Source of the DNA: an uncultured Oscillospiraceae bacterium
Lineage (GTDB): Bacteria > Bacillota > Clostridia > UBA1381
DNA: 15,883 nt
Reading direction: 5' to 3'
Assembly: GCA_946531785.1 (NCBI GenBank)
Contig: CAMNAT010000017.1
Location: 1 to 15,883, forward strand
The position numbers and the translations under genes are program-made. This document shows positions 6,340-14,366 of this stretch, piece by piece; within the stretch, counting starts at the first letter, position 1; each line of letters starts with the position of its first letter. The notes under the pieces are model-generated. The model was given only the letters and a program-made list of their open reading frames with translations. It was not told where the DNA came from and did not search any database.

Positions 6340-8420
6340 TGGCGGATATGGAGCTGTTAGCCCCGGCGGGCGGTATGCGCGAGCTTGTGGCTGCGGTGCA
6401 GTCCGGCGCAGACGCTGTGTATCTGGGCGCGTTGGAATTTTCCGCGCGCGCGGGCGCGGGCAATTTCGGATATGATGAGCTGAAAGAGGCGGTGGAGTAC
6501 TGCCATGTCTACGGCGTGAAGGTGCATTGCGCGCTCAACACGCTCATAAAGGAGAATGAGCTCGGAGCCGCCGTTGATACGGCAAGGATGATATATGAGT
6601 GCGGCGCGGACGCGATCATTATACAGGATATCGGTCTTGCGGCGCACATCAAGCGTATAATGCCGGAGATAGAGCTGCACGCAAGCACGCAGATGACCGT
6701 CACCTCGCCAGACGGTGTGCGGTATCTTGAGGAGCACGGGTTTTCGCGCGTGGTGCTTGCGCGCGAGCTGAACCTTCCGGAGATTCGGCATATAGCAAAG
6801 GGCGCGCGGGCGGAGCTTGAGGTCTTTGTCCACGGCGCGATCTGTATGTGCTATTCGGGTCAGTGCCTGATGTCGAGCGTGTTAGGCGGCAGGAGCGGCA
6901 ACCGCGGCCGCTGCGCGCAGCCGTGCAGGCTGCCGTATGCGCTGATGCGCGGCGGGAAAAAGGAGGCGGAGGCTTATCTTCTGAGCCCGAAGGATATGTC
7001 GCTCATAGAGCAGCTTCCTGAGCTTAAAAGGCTGGGTGTCGCGTCGCTTAAAATAGAGGGACGGTTAAAGAGCGCTGAATATGTGAGCGCGGTGACGGGC
7101 GTATACAGAAAATATCTCGATTCTCCCGCTAAGGTGAGCGGCAGTGATAAAAAGGAGCTTCTTGACGCGTTTTCGCGATCGGGCTTTACCGACGGGTATC
7201 TGACGGGCAGACTCGGCAGGGCGATGATGTCCCACGATGTTCCGGCGAATACCGCGGAGTGCGTATATACCCCCGAGGCGAAGCAGAGGGCGGACGGGAA
7301 GATAGTGCGGAAAATACCGATAAGCATTTTCGCGGAGCTGAAAAGGGATGATGTACTGCGCGTCACAGCCTATGATGAGGATGGGTTTTGTGTCACCTGC
7401 TGCGGCGATGTAAGGGCGGAGCCTGCAAAAAATACCGCGATGAGCCGCGAAAGGCTCACAGAGCAGCTCAAAAAGCTCGGTGATACGCCGTTTACCGCGG
7501 CGGACATAAACGCGGAGCTTGACGAGGGAATAACCATACCGGTAAAAGAGATAAATTCAGTCCGCCGGAGCGTGTGCGCCGAAATATCGACGCAGCGCGC
7601 GAGGAGGGACAGAAAAAATATAAATGATATACCGCTGCGCTTCGGCAGGGCGGCGGAGAAAAAAGAGATATATCTCACCGCCGAGGTCGAGAATGCCGAT
7701 CAGGGGCTTGCTGTGCTCAAAGCGGGCGGCATAAGGCGGATATACGCTCAGCCGTGTGTCGCGGCGGAGCTTATAAAGCACGCGGACGGCGTGGAGATAG
7801 TGACGCGGACCGCGGATATCTTCCGTGTGGAGGAAATACCGACCGAGAGCGTTTCGGTGTCGTCACCGGCGGCGCTGAGGTTTTACGGCAGCCGCGCGAA
7901 ATACGGTGATATGCGGCTTAATGTGTTTAACTCTCTCACAGCCGCGGAGCTTAAAGGGCTTTCGTGTGTAACTCTCTCGCCGGAGCTGAATCTCCATGAG
8001 ATAAGGGATATAACGGAGCATATCGGCGATATGGAGACCGGGATCATCGGCTACGGCAGACTGCCGCTGATGCTGATGCGGAACTGCCCGGTAAAAGCGG
8101 CTGGCTTCTGTCAGGCGGGTAAGGAGATATACTCGCTTCGCGACAGAAAGGGTATGACCTTCCCGATCATATGCCGCGACCGCGGGACCGGCTCATGCCG
8201 CGCGGAAATGCTCAATTCAAAGCCGGTATTCATTGCCGATATCATGGATGAGATAAAGGGTCTCAAAATAAATTGTATAAGATTGAAATTTACTGTTGAA
8301 AATTCCGCACAATGTGGTAAAATAGTAGGTGTGTATAAAAATGCACTCAAGGGTATAAAAGCAGATACGCCCGAGGCGAACACATTTACCAGAGGGCATT
8401 TAAAAAGGGGAGTTAAATAG
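6339..8420 (+). CDS. U32 family protein, RlhA-type (probable 23S rRNA cytidine hydroxylase; 'peptidase U32')
   Basis: The 693 residues begin with a TIM-barrel-like U32 domain (MELLAPAGGMRELVAAVQSG, then GADAVYLG). The family signature is fully matched at 161-179 (E-x-F-x2-G-A-I-C-x4-G-x-C-x-M-S). Cys169, Cys176, Cys192 and Cys196 are in the spacing expected for Fe-S cluster ligands. A DUF3656-like middle region and a second Cys set (583, 591, 612, 620) follow. This size and layout match the E. coli RlhA class, which makes 5-hydroxycytidine in 23S rRNA, rather than the shorter tRNA-hydroxylating TrhP class or true collagenases. It is translationally coupled to zapA. The last 150 bases are markedly AT-rich and contain a promoter-like element for maf. 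The family is certain; the exact substrate is inferred. Confidence 0.88.
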   Translation: MADMELLAPAGGMRELVAAVQSGADAVYLGALEFSARAGAGNFGYDELKEAVEYCHVYGVKVHCALNTLIKENELGAAVDTARMIYECGADAIIIQDIGLAAHIKRIMPEIELHASTQMTVTSPDGVRYLEEHGFSRVVLARELNLPEIRHIAKGARAELEVFVHGAICMCYSGQCLMSSVLGGRSGNRGRCAQPCRLPYALMRGGKKEAEAYLLSPKDMSLIEQLPELKRLGVASLKIEGRLKSAEYVSAVTGVYRKYLDSPAKVSGSDKKELLDAFSRSGFTDGYLTGRLGRAMMSHDVPANTAECVYTPEAKQRADGKIVRKIPISIFAELKRDDVLRVTAYDEDGFCVTCCGDVRAEPAKNTAMSRERLTEQLKKLGDTPFTAADINAELDEGITIPVKEINSVRRSVCAEISTQRARRDRKNINDIPLRFGRAAEKKEIYLTAEVENADQGLAVLKAGGIRRIYAQPCVAAELIKHADGVEIVTRTADIFRVEEIPTESVSVSSPAALRFYGSRAKYGDMRLNVFNSLTAAELKGLSCVTLSPELNLHEIRDITEHIGDMETGIIGYGRLPLMLMRNCPVKAAGFCQAGKEIYSLRDRKGMTFPIICRDRGTGSCRAEMLNSKPVFIADIMDEIKGLKINCIRLKFTVENSAQCGKIVGVYKNALKGIKADTPEANTFTRGHLKRGVK
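8296..8323 (+). promoter_or_regulatory. probable internal promoter driving maf-mreBCD-PBP2
   Basis: Inside the 3' end of the U32 gene: TTGAAA (8296-8301), a 16-bp spacer, then TAAAAT (8318-8323) preceded by TGG, an extended -10. It lies in an AT-rich patch within otherwise GC-rich coding DNA, about 100 bases before the maf start. It would let the elongation genes be expressed separately from the two-component operon. Confidence 0.55.
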
Positions 8421-8422
8421 AA

Positions 8423-9016
8423 GTGAAGGAAATTATTCTCGCGTCCGCTTCACCGAGGCGGCGCAGACTGTTATCGAGAATGGGGCTGGAATTCAGAGTG
8501 GTCGTGTCCGATGCCGATGAGGCAAGGGCGGACAAGACCGTGCCGCCCGGGATATATGTTCAGGAGCTTGCGCTCCTGAAGGCGGCTGCTGCTGCGAAGA
8601 AGCTGGAAAAACGGCGCGGCAGGCTCGTGATCTCAGCCGACACCATCGTTGTCGGTCCGGACGGTGAGGTGTTGGGCAAGCCGAAGGATAAGAAGCACGC
8701 ATTTGATATGCTGCGCTCGCTGTCAGGCGTTACACATAAGGTGTATACCGGCTATTGCGTTATGCGGCTTGACGACGGAAAGACGGTGTGTGAGAGCGTT
8801 TGTACCGAGGTCACGTTCCGCGAGCTGTCAGACGAGAGGATAGAGAGGTATATAAAGACCGGCGAGCCTATGGACAAGGCGGGCGCATACGGCATACAGA
8901 AGCTCGGCGCGCTCCTGGTGGATAAGATAAACGGCGACTATTTCAATGTTGTCGGGCTGCCGGTCGGCGAGCTTGCAAAAACGCTTGAGGATGAATTCGG
9001 CTTCAGGCTTATATAA
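8423..9016 (+). CDS. maf: Maf family nucleoside triphosphate pyrophosphatase (dTTP/UTP type)
   Basis: Maf hydrolyses non-canonical and some canonical nucleotides to the monophosphate plus pyrophosphate. The 197 residues show the N-terminal LASASPRRRRLL motif (6-17), SADTIV at 71-76 with a likely catalytic Asp73, GKP at 86-88, a THKVYTG strand at 104-110 and AGAYGIQ at 153-159. The last motif is typical of the dTTP/UTP subgroup (YhdE/B. subtilis Maf), not the m7GTP subgroup. The start is GTG with GGGGAG 10 bases upstream, only two bases after the U32 stop. In B. subtilis and many Clostridia maf lies immediately upstream of mreB, as here, and overproduction affects septation. Confidence 0.93.
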   Translation: MKEIILASASPRRRRLLSRMGLEFRVVVSDADEARADKTVPPGIYVQELALLKAAAAAKKLEKRRGRLVISADTIVVGPDGEVLGKPKDKKHAFDMLRSLSGVTHKVYTGYCVMRLDDGKTVCESVCTEVTFRELSDERIERYIKTGEPMDKAGAYGIQKLGALLVDKINGDYFNVVGLPVGELAKTLEDEFGFRLI

Positions 9017-9036
9017 ATATTCGGAGGAAAAAAGAA

Positions 9037-10038
9037 ATGGGATTTTTATCAAAGGATGTGGCGATAGATCTCGGCACAGCGAACACGATAGTATATGTAA
9101 AGGGTAAGGGCATCGTTGTGCGCGAGCCGTCGGTGGTCGCTATAGACCGCTATACCGGAAAGGTCGTGGCTGTCGGCGACGAGGCGAACAAGATGATAGG
9201 CAGAACGCCGGAGAACATCATCGCGGTACGCCCGATGAAGGACGGAGTCATCGCGGATTTTGACATCACGCAGCAGATGATAAAGCAGTTTCTGCGCCGC
9301 GCCGAGACGGGCAGTCTCTTAAAGCCGCGCGTGATCGTCTGCATCCCGTCCGGCGTTACCGAGGTCGAGAGAAATGCCGTTGAGGACGCCGTTATCGCGG
9401 CGGGCGCAAAGGAGGTCGGGCTCATCGAGGAGCCTATGGCGGCGGCTCTGGGCGCGGGGCTTCCGGTATACCGCGCGACAGGCAGCATGATAGTGGATAT
9501 CGGCGGCGGTACTACGGAGGTCGCGGTAATATCCATGGGCGGTATCGTTTCGTCAAGGTCGATCCGTATCGCCGGCGATGCGCTGGACAGCTCGATAGTG
9601 AACTATCTCAAGAAAAACATAGGCATAAACATAGGCGACAAGATGGCGGAGGAGATAAAGATCGCCATCGGCTCCGCATATGAGGATAACGAGGAGCGCA
9701 CCTTTGATGTGCGCGGCAGAGATATGTCAACAGGACTGCCCAAGACCGTGCAGATCAGAGAGGATCAGATCCGCGAGGCTATCAAGGAGAATATCGATGA
9801 GATGATAGAGGCGGTGAAGATGACGCTCGAGCATACTCCGCCGGAGCTTGCCGCCGATGTAATGGAGCGCGGCATAATGCTCACCGGCGGCGGCGCGCTC
9901 ATAAACGGGCTTGACCGGCTCATAACCGAGGTGACAAAGATACCGGCGTTCGTTGCCGAGTATCCGCTCGACTGCGTCGCGGTCGGCACCGGCAAGGCGC
10001 TCGACGATGCGCGCGCGCTTATAGGAAAGCAGAAGTAA
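9037..10038 (+). CDS. mreB: rod shape-determining protein MreB (bacterial actin)
   Basis: MreB forms ATP-dependent membrane filaments that orient the peptidoglycan elongation machinery. It has 333 residues, the normal length. The actin-fold motifs are all present: phosphate-1 DLGTANT (11-17), the EEPMAAALGAG segment (131-141), phosphate-2 DIGGGTTE (154-161) and the adenosine motif MLTGGGALI (281-289). The N-terminal MGFLSKD may help membrane contact. GGAGG lies 9 bases before the ATG. It is the first of three contiguous mre genes and sits 20 bases after maf. MreB cannot be separated from its paralogue Mbl by motif alone, but the mreCD context favours MreB. Confidence 0.97.
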   Translation: MGFLSKDVAIDLGTANTIVYVKGKGIVVREPSVVAIDRYTGKVVAVGDEANKMIGRTPENIIAVRPMKDGVIADFDITQQMIKQFLRRAETGSLLKPRVIVCIPSGVTEVERNAVEDAVIAAGAKEVGLIEEPMAAALGAGLPVYRATGSMIVDIGGGTTEVAVISMGGIVSSRSIRIAGDALDSSIVNYLKKNIGINIGDKMAEEIKIAIGSAYEDNEERTFDVRGRDMSTGLPKTVQIREDQIREAIKENIDEMIEAVKMTLEHTPPELAADVMERGIMLTGGGALINGLDRLITEVTKIPAFVAEYPLDCVAVGTGKALDDARALIGKQK

Positions 10039-10054
10039 AGGAAGAAATTTATCT

Positions 10055-10873
10055 ATGAAGCTGTTTGATAAAAAGTGGAGAGTTGCGCTCGTCGTCGTCG
10101 CTGTCATCGCGGCGTCGGGCTTTGTGATCGAGCATTTTGCCGGGATAAACCCGATCAGCGCGGCGGTGAATTCCGTGCTCTCCCCGATAAAAAACGGGTT
10201 TTCGTATATAGCGCAGTCGATCAGCAACGGAGTGGATTTTGTCTGGGAGATGCGCGCGTATAAGGAGGATAACGAAAAGCTCGCGGCGGCGAATGCGGAT
10301 CTGAAGCGCCGCAACCGCGATATTGAGGCATACCGAGAGGAGAACGCGCGGCTCCAGGAGCTGTTGGAGCTCAAAAACTCGCTTGACTCCCTTGACACCG
10401 TCGCGGCGAGGGTGATCTCGTATTCGGGCACGAATAACTGCGAGTTCATCGAGCTCGGCAAGGGCTCGTTAAGCGGCATAGCCGAGGGAGACACCGTTAT
10501 TACGCCCGACGGCGTGGTCGGAAAGGTCACCGAGGCGGGACCGGCGTATTCGATAGTGAAAACGATCCTTGCGCCGTCGGCAGCCGTGGGCATAAGGGTC
10601 ACACGCACAGGCGGCACGGGGCTTGCCGAGGGCGATGATGACCTTGCAAAGGAGCAGCAGTGCAAGGTGAGCTTCCTCGACCGCACGACGACCATGATCG
10701 TCGGCGACCAGATCGAGACCTCCGGCTCGGGCGGCATATATCCGCCGGGGCTTGCGGTGGGAAGCATCGTAAGCATTTCCGCTGACAGCTCGGGCGGGCT
10801 GAACCACGCGGTAGTGGAGCCTGCTGTCGATATCGACAGACTGGGCGAAGTACTTGTGATAAAGGGAAATTGA
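10055..10873 (+). CDS. mreC: rod shape-determining protein MreC
   Basis: MreC is a bitopic scaffold that connects MreB and MreD with PBP2 and activates the transpeptidase. The 272 residues comprise a short cytoplasmic start (KLFDKKWR), TM at about 9-28, a coiled coil at about 66-110 and a C-terminal double beta-barrel domain. The barrel region contains ITPDGVVGKV (149-158), SAAVGIRV and the conserved SGSGGIYPPGL patch at 223-233. The length is ordinary for the family. It lies 16 bases after mreB and 3 bases before mreD. Confidence 0.95.
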   Translation: MKLFDKKWRVALVVVAVIAASGFVIEHFAGINPISAAVNSVLSPIKNGFSYIAQSISNGVDFVWEMRAYKEDNEKLAAANADLKRRNRDIEAYREENARLQELLELKNSLDSLDTVAARVISYSGTNNCEFIELGKGSLSGIAEGDTVITPDGVVGKVTEAGPAYSIVKTILAPSAAVGIRVTRTGGTGLAEGDDDLAKEQQCKVSFLDRTTTMIVGDQIETSGSGGIYPPGLAVGSIVSISADSSGGLNHAVVEPAVDIDRLGEVLVIKGN

Positions 10874-10876
10874 TAT

Positions 10877-11374
10877 ATGAGGATAGTAAAGCTGGGTGTC
10901 TGGGTGCTGGTGCTGTACCTGCTCCAGACGGTATTCGGAAGGCTCATAAGCATATACGGCGCGGTCCCGTCGCTTATCGCGGCGTTTTCGGTGATGTTCT
11001 CATTCCTTGCGCCGGATGATAAGGAGGCGGCATATATCACGGTGATAGCCGCGGTGCTTGCCGGCTCGTGCGCGGGACATTCGTTCCCGTTCGAGGTGCT
11101 GCTCATCGGCGCCGGCTCGGTGGCGGCACGCGGGCTTGCGGGATACTTCAAGCATATCCCGAGGCTCTTGCGGCTCATGGTGATCGTGATGGTATTTACG
11201 GCGCTGCTCATAACAGGCGGATACTATATAGCAAATCGCAGCATAAATGTAAACACGCTTTTATATGTCCTGCTCCCGCAACTCATATATACCATGGCGT
11301 GCGCGCTTGTGATGTACCCGTTCATGATGAGGACGCTGTTCAAAAAGACGGAAAAAAGATTATTAGTGATATAG
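10877..11374 (+). CDS. mreD: rod shape-determining protein MreD
   Basis: The 165 residues are strongly hydrophobic with about five predicted membrane helices and a basic C-terminus (FKKTEKR). It is assigned from size, topology and position directly between mreC and the PBP2 gene; MreD sequences are poorly conserved. The DKEA loop at about 48-51 after helix 2 is family-like. It is an integral membrane partner of MreC in the elongasome. The start ATG lies three bases after the mreC stop, with a GGGAAA stretch as ribosome binding site. Confidence 0.9.
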   Translation: MRIVKLGVWVLVLYLLQTVFGRLISIYGAVPSLIAAFSVMFSFLAPDDKEAAYITVIAAVLAGSCAGHSFPFEVLLIGAGSVAARGLAGYFKHIPRLLRLMVIVMVFTALLITGGYYIANRSINVNTLLYVLLPQLIYTMACALVMYPFMMRTLFKKTEKRLLVI

Positions 11375-11383
11375 GGAGATAAT

Positions 11384-13447
11384 ATGCGAGACAGTAAATA
11401 TCGGTTCCTGATACTGAATATTATCATGGTGCTGATGCTCGGCGCTATCGCCGTGCGTCTTTTTTCCATGCAGATAGTTGAGGGCGAGATGTACAGTAAG
11501 AGCGCGGTGTCAAGGCTCAGTAAAAGCATCTCATCATCCGCGCCGCGCGGCGATATCTTAGACCGCTACGGCAGGGTGCTGGTGACGAACGAGACCGGCT
11601 ATTCCGTTATGATGCAGTATACGACCTCGGATACGGAAAAGCTCAACAACACCATACGCAATGTGGTGGAGATATTAAATAATACCGGCAACACCACCTT
11701 CGGGAGCCTGCCGATAAGCCGCGAGCTGCCGTACAGCTTCGTGTTTGAGGATACCAACAACACCGGCAGCGCCGATGACGAGATGGCGCGCTGGTTTCAG
11801 AACAACAAGCATTCGGATGTTATAAAATACGGAATGACCGCGGAGCAGACGCTGAGGGCATATGCAGATATTTACGGTGTCACCGGTGATATAAACCGCG
11901 CCGACACGCGCGGAGTCATCGGCGTGCGCTATGACGCGGAGCGGCAGAGCTTTTCAGCAGTGAATCCGGTCATAATCGCCGAGGACATAAATGCGGAAGC
12001 GGTAACGCAGATAAAGGAGTTCCGCGACCGCCTCGACGGCATCACCGTTGCGGAAAACTATGTGAGGACATATAAGTATCCGGGGCTTGCTACCCATATC
12101 CTCGGCAGGATCGGAAAGATCTCGAGCGAGGAATATGAAAAGAAGTCGTCCGAGGGCTACGGTATGAACGATACCCTCGGCAAGCAGGGCATAGAGCGTT
12201 GGGCGGAAAGCTATCTGCGCGGCAAAAACGGCTCCAGCGGCACTGTTGCCGTCGTTGACGGCAAGGAGGTAGAGGTCGCGCCCAAGGTGGATCCGGTGCC
12301 GGGCAACTATGTCATGCTGACGCTCGATGCCGAGCTGCAAGAGACCCTGGAGCAGTCGCTTGAAAAGACAGTGAAGGCGATCGGTAACGACTGCAACGCC
12401 GGAGCGGCGGCGGTGATAAATGTAAAGAACGGTAATGTGCTTGCGATGGGCTCGTACCCGACATATAACATGGAGCGGTTCAATGAGGATTATGAGTCGC
12501 TCGTCAAGGATCCGAGCAATCCCATGCTCAACCGCGCCGTATCGGGACTCTACAGCCCCGGCTCGACCTTTAAGCCGCTTACGGCCATCGCCGCGATCGG
12601 CACGGGCAATCTTGCGCGCGGCGAGCATATAACATGTACGGGTGTATATACCGCGTATGAGGACTATCAGCCGGTGTGCTGGATATGGTCGGAGGCGCGG
12701 CAGACTCACGGCAGCCAGGATGTTACGCTCGCTATCGAGAACTCATGCAATGTGTTCTTCTATGAGCTGGGAAAGCGGCTCGGAATAGACGCGCTCGACA
12801 GCTATGCGAAAAAGTTCGGACTGGGCGAATATACCGGCATACAGCTCACAGAGGAGACTCAGGGGCATATGGCGAGCCCGGAATATAAGCGGCAGGTCGT
12901 TTCAAATGTCATCGACCGCGAATGGTTCGGCGGCGATACGCTGCAGGCGGCTATAGGTCAGTCCTACAGCCTGTTCACCCCGATACAGCTTGCAAACTAC
13001 TGCGCGACCATCGCCAACGGCGGCACGCGGTATAAGGTGAATCTGATAGACAGCATCCGCTCGTCGGTGGACGGTACTCCCGTAGAGGAGATCGCGCCGG
13101 TCGTGGAGGAGCAGCTTGATATAGATCCCGACACCATGCAAAAGATACACGACGGCATGAAGAAGGTCGTTGATGAAGGCTCGGCAAGCTCGATCTTTGA
13201 GGGCTATCCGATCCGCGTCGGCGGCAAGACCGGTACGGCGCAGCTCGGCGTCGGCGCGAATAACGCTATATTTATCGCGTTCGCACCGTTTGACGATCCC
13301 GAGATCGCCGTCGCGGTGGTCGTTGAGCACGGTGTGCGCGGCACGAACGCGGGACGCGTGGCAAGGGATGTGTTTGATAAATACTTCTTCGGCGGAGCAA
13401 CGCCGGCACCGGTACCCACAGAGGCACCGTGGCAGATAATACGCTGA
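11384..13447 (+). CDS. mrdA: penicillin-binding protein 2 (class B elongation transpeptidase)
   Basis: This enzyme cross-links new peptidoglycan along the lateral wall, in partnership with MreC and a RodA-type polymerase. The 687 residues comprise TM at about 9-27, an N-terminal pedestal region beginning SAPRGDILDRYGRVL (52-66), and a transpeptidase domain with STFK at 394-397 (nucleophile Ser394), SCN at 454-456 and KTG at 615-617. The final roughly 18 residues form a Pro-rich extension (TPAPVPTEAP). Catalytic motifs and length fit PBP2/PbpA/MrdA; position after mreD supports elongation rather than FtsI/Spo VD function, and no PASTA domains are present. AGGGAG overlaps the end of mreD just before its ATG. 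rodA, a frequent companion, is not found in the window. Confidence 0.94.
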   Translation: MRDSKYRFLILNIIMVLMLGAIAVRLFSMQIVEGEMYSKSAVSRLSKSISSSAPRGDILDRYGRVLVTNETGYSVMMQYTTSDTEKLNNTIRNVVEILNNTGNTTFGSLPISRELPYSFVFEDTNNTGSADDEMARWFQNNKHSDVIKYGMTAEQTLRAYADIYGVTGDINRADTRGVIGVRYDAERQSFSAVNPVIIAEDINAEAVTQIKEFRDRLDGITVAENYVRTYKYPGLATHILGRIGKISSEEYEKKSSEGYGMNDTLGKQGIERWAESYLRGKNGSSGTVAVVDGKEVEVAPKVDPVPGNYVMLTLDAELQETLEQSLEKTVKAIGNDCNAGAAAVINVKNGNVLAMGSYPTYNMERFNEDYESLVKDPSNPMLNRAVSGLYSPGSTFKPLTAIAAIGTGNLARGEHITCTGVYTAYEDYQPVCWIWSEARQTHGSQDVTLAIENSCNVFFYELGKRLGIDALDSYAKKFGLGEYTGIQLTEETQGHMASPEYKRQVVSNVIDREWFGGDTLQAAIGQSYSLFTPIQLANYCATIANGGTRYKVNLIDSIRSSVDGTPVEEIAPVVEEQLDIDPDTMQKIHDGMKKVVDEGSASSIFEGYPIRVGGKTGTAQLGVGANNAIFIAFAPFDDPEIAVAVVVEHGVRGTNAGRVARDVFDKYFFGGATPAPVPTEAPWQIIR

Positions 13448-13469
13448 TATTACTAGAAGGGAGCCGGTT

Positions 13470-14339
13470 ATGGAAAGAAAGCTTGTCAGCCTCAAGGGAA
13501 TGGGCGACGGAGTGAGGATAAATATTGACGATACCGCCGATATGCATGACATAATCGGCGCGCTGACGGAGCGGATCGAGCGCAACAAGGCTTTTTTCGG
13601 CGACGGCGACTGCCGCGTGCAGTTTGCCGGACGGCGCTTCACCCCCGGCGAGGAGCAGAGGATAGGTGAGGTCATAAAGCAGCTGCTTCCGTCGGCAAGG
13701 ATAGTCTTTGATAACGGACAGGAGAAAAAGGCGGCGGCATCCAATGACTGGATACTCGAATATAAGGAAAAGAAATCGGGTGCCGCGGAGCATCCGGCTG
13801 AAAAAGTGGTTCAGCGCGGGGAGCACATAAGGGAGGACGAGCTGAAGGAGGAGGTATACTCCGTTTTCCGCTCGAACCGCGCGCGGCTCTATCAGGGGAT
13901 CGTCCACGACGGCATGACCATGCGCTCGGACGGACATCTGATCCTGCTCGGCACTGCGGAAAAGGGCTCTGAGCTGATAGCCGTCGGCAACATCCTCGTC
14001 ATCGGCGGGCTTTACGGCAGGGCGCACGCCGGCTGCAACGGGCATAACGGCTCATATATTCTCGCAATGGACATGAAGCCGGAGCGGCTCAAGATCGCGC
14101 ACAGGTGGGAGGATTACACCTATGACGAGGAGCCGGAGGAGGATATTCCTGTGCCGGAGGAGGAGGCACCGCGCCGGAGACTGTTTGACAGATTGAGAAA
14201 AAATAAGGAAAACACGGAAATAGCTCAGGAAGAGCCGGAAGAAACCGAATATTCCGCGGTGGCTTTGTTGAAAAACAACAAAATTGAGGTCGATAATTTT
14301 ACGATTCAAACATTTACAAATCCGAAAAATATGTTATAA
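13470..14339 (+). CDS. minC: septum site-determining protein MinC, divergent
   Basis: MinC blocks FtsZ assembly away from mid-cell when recruited by MinD. Of the 289 residues, the first about 80 form the N-terminal MinC domain and about 137-213 form the C-terminal beta-helix (SELIAVGNILVIGGLYGRAHAG at 167-188 is diagnostic; shown here only as a named core). The RSGQ motif needed for MinD binding in E. coli aligns with HDGM at 146-149, only the Gly being kept. Residues about 214-259 form an insert: acidic, then a basic amphipathic stretch (PRRRLFDRLRKNKEN), then acidic. The last MinC strand (ALLKNNKIEVDNF) comes after it, so the protein is longer than the common 220-230. AGAAGGGAG precedes the ATG. 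The stop codon overlaps the minD promoter. Confidence 0.88.
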   Translation: MERKLVSLKGMGDGVRINIDDTADMHDIIGALTERIERNKAFFGDGDCRVQFAGRRFTPGEEQRIGEVIKQLLPSARIVFDNGQEKKAAASNDWILEYKEKKSGAAEHPAEKVVQRGEHIREDELKEEVYSVFRSNRARLYQGIVHDGMTMRSDGHLILLGTAEKGSELIAVGNILVIGGLYGRAHAGCNGHNGSYILAMDMKPERLKIAHRWEDYTYDEEPEEDIPVPEEEAPRRRLFDRLRKNKENTEIAQEEPEETEYSAVALLKNNKIEVDNFTIQTFTNPKNML

Positions 14340-14340
14340 T
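14313..14340 (+). promoter_or_regulatory. promoter for minD-mgsA, overlapping the minC stop codon
   Basis: TTTACA (14313-14318), a 16-bp spacer, then a perfect TATAAT (14335-14340) preceded by TGT, an extended -10. The -10 covers the last codons and TAA of minC. The start would be near 14347, only about 20 bases before the minD ATG, so the leader is very short and the ribosome binding site (AGGGG or TAGGT) is weak. Confidence 0.72.
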
Positions 14341-14366
14341 ATAATCATAGGGGTATAGGTTCATTT

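Noticed and set aside
8985..9017. Promoter before mreB (TTGAGG ... TATAAA)
   Set aside because: The spacer would be 21 bases, too long for sigma-A, and no extended -10 is present. mreB is more likely read from upstream.
9727..11211. Long 494-codon open frame on the minus strand
   Set aside because: It lies antisense to mreB, mreC and mreD, which carry full family motifs. Its product is Ser/Thr/Pro/Ala-rich low-complexity sequence, as expected from mirrored GC-rich codons, with no recognisable domain.
12902..14045. Overlapping minus-strand open frames of 257-280 codons
   Set aside because: They are antisense to the PBP2 and minC genes, have no recognisable domain or ribosome binding site, and fit codon-shadow composition.
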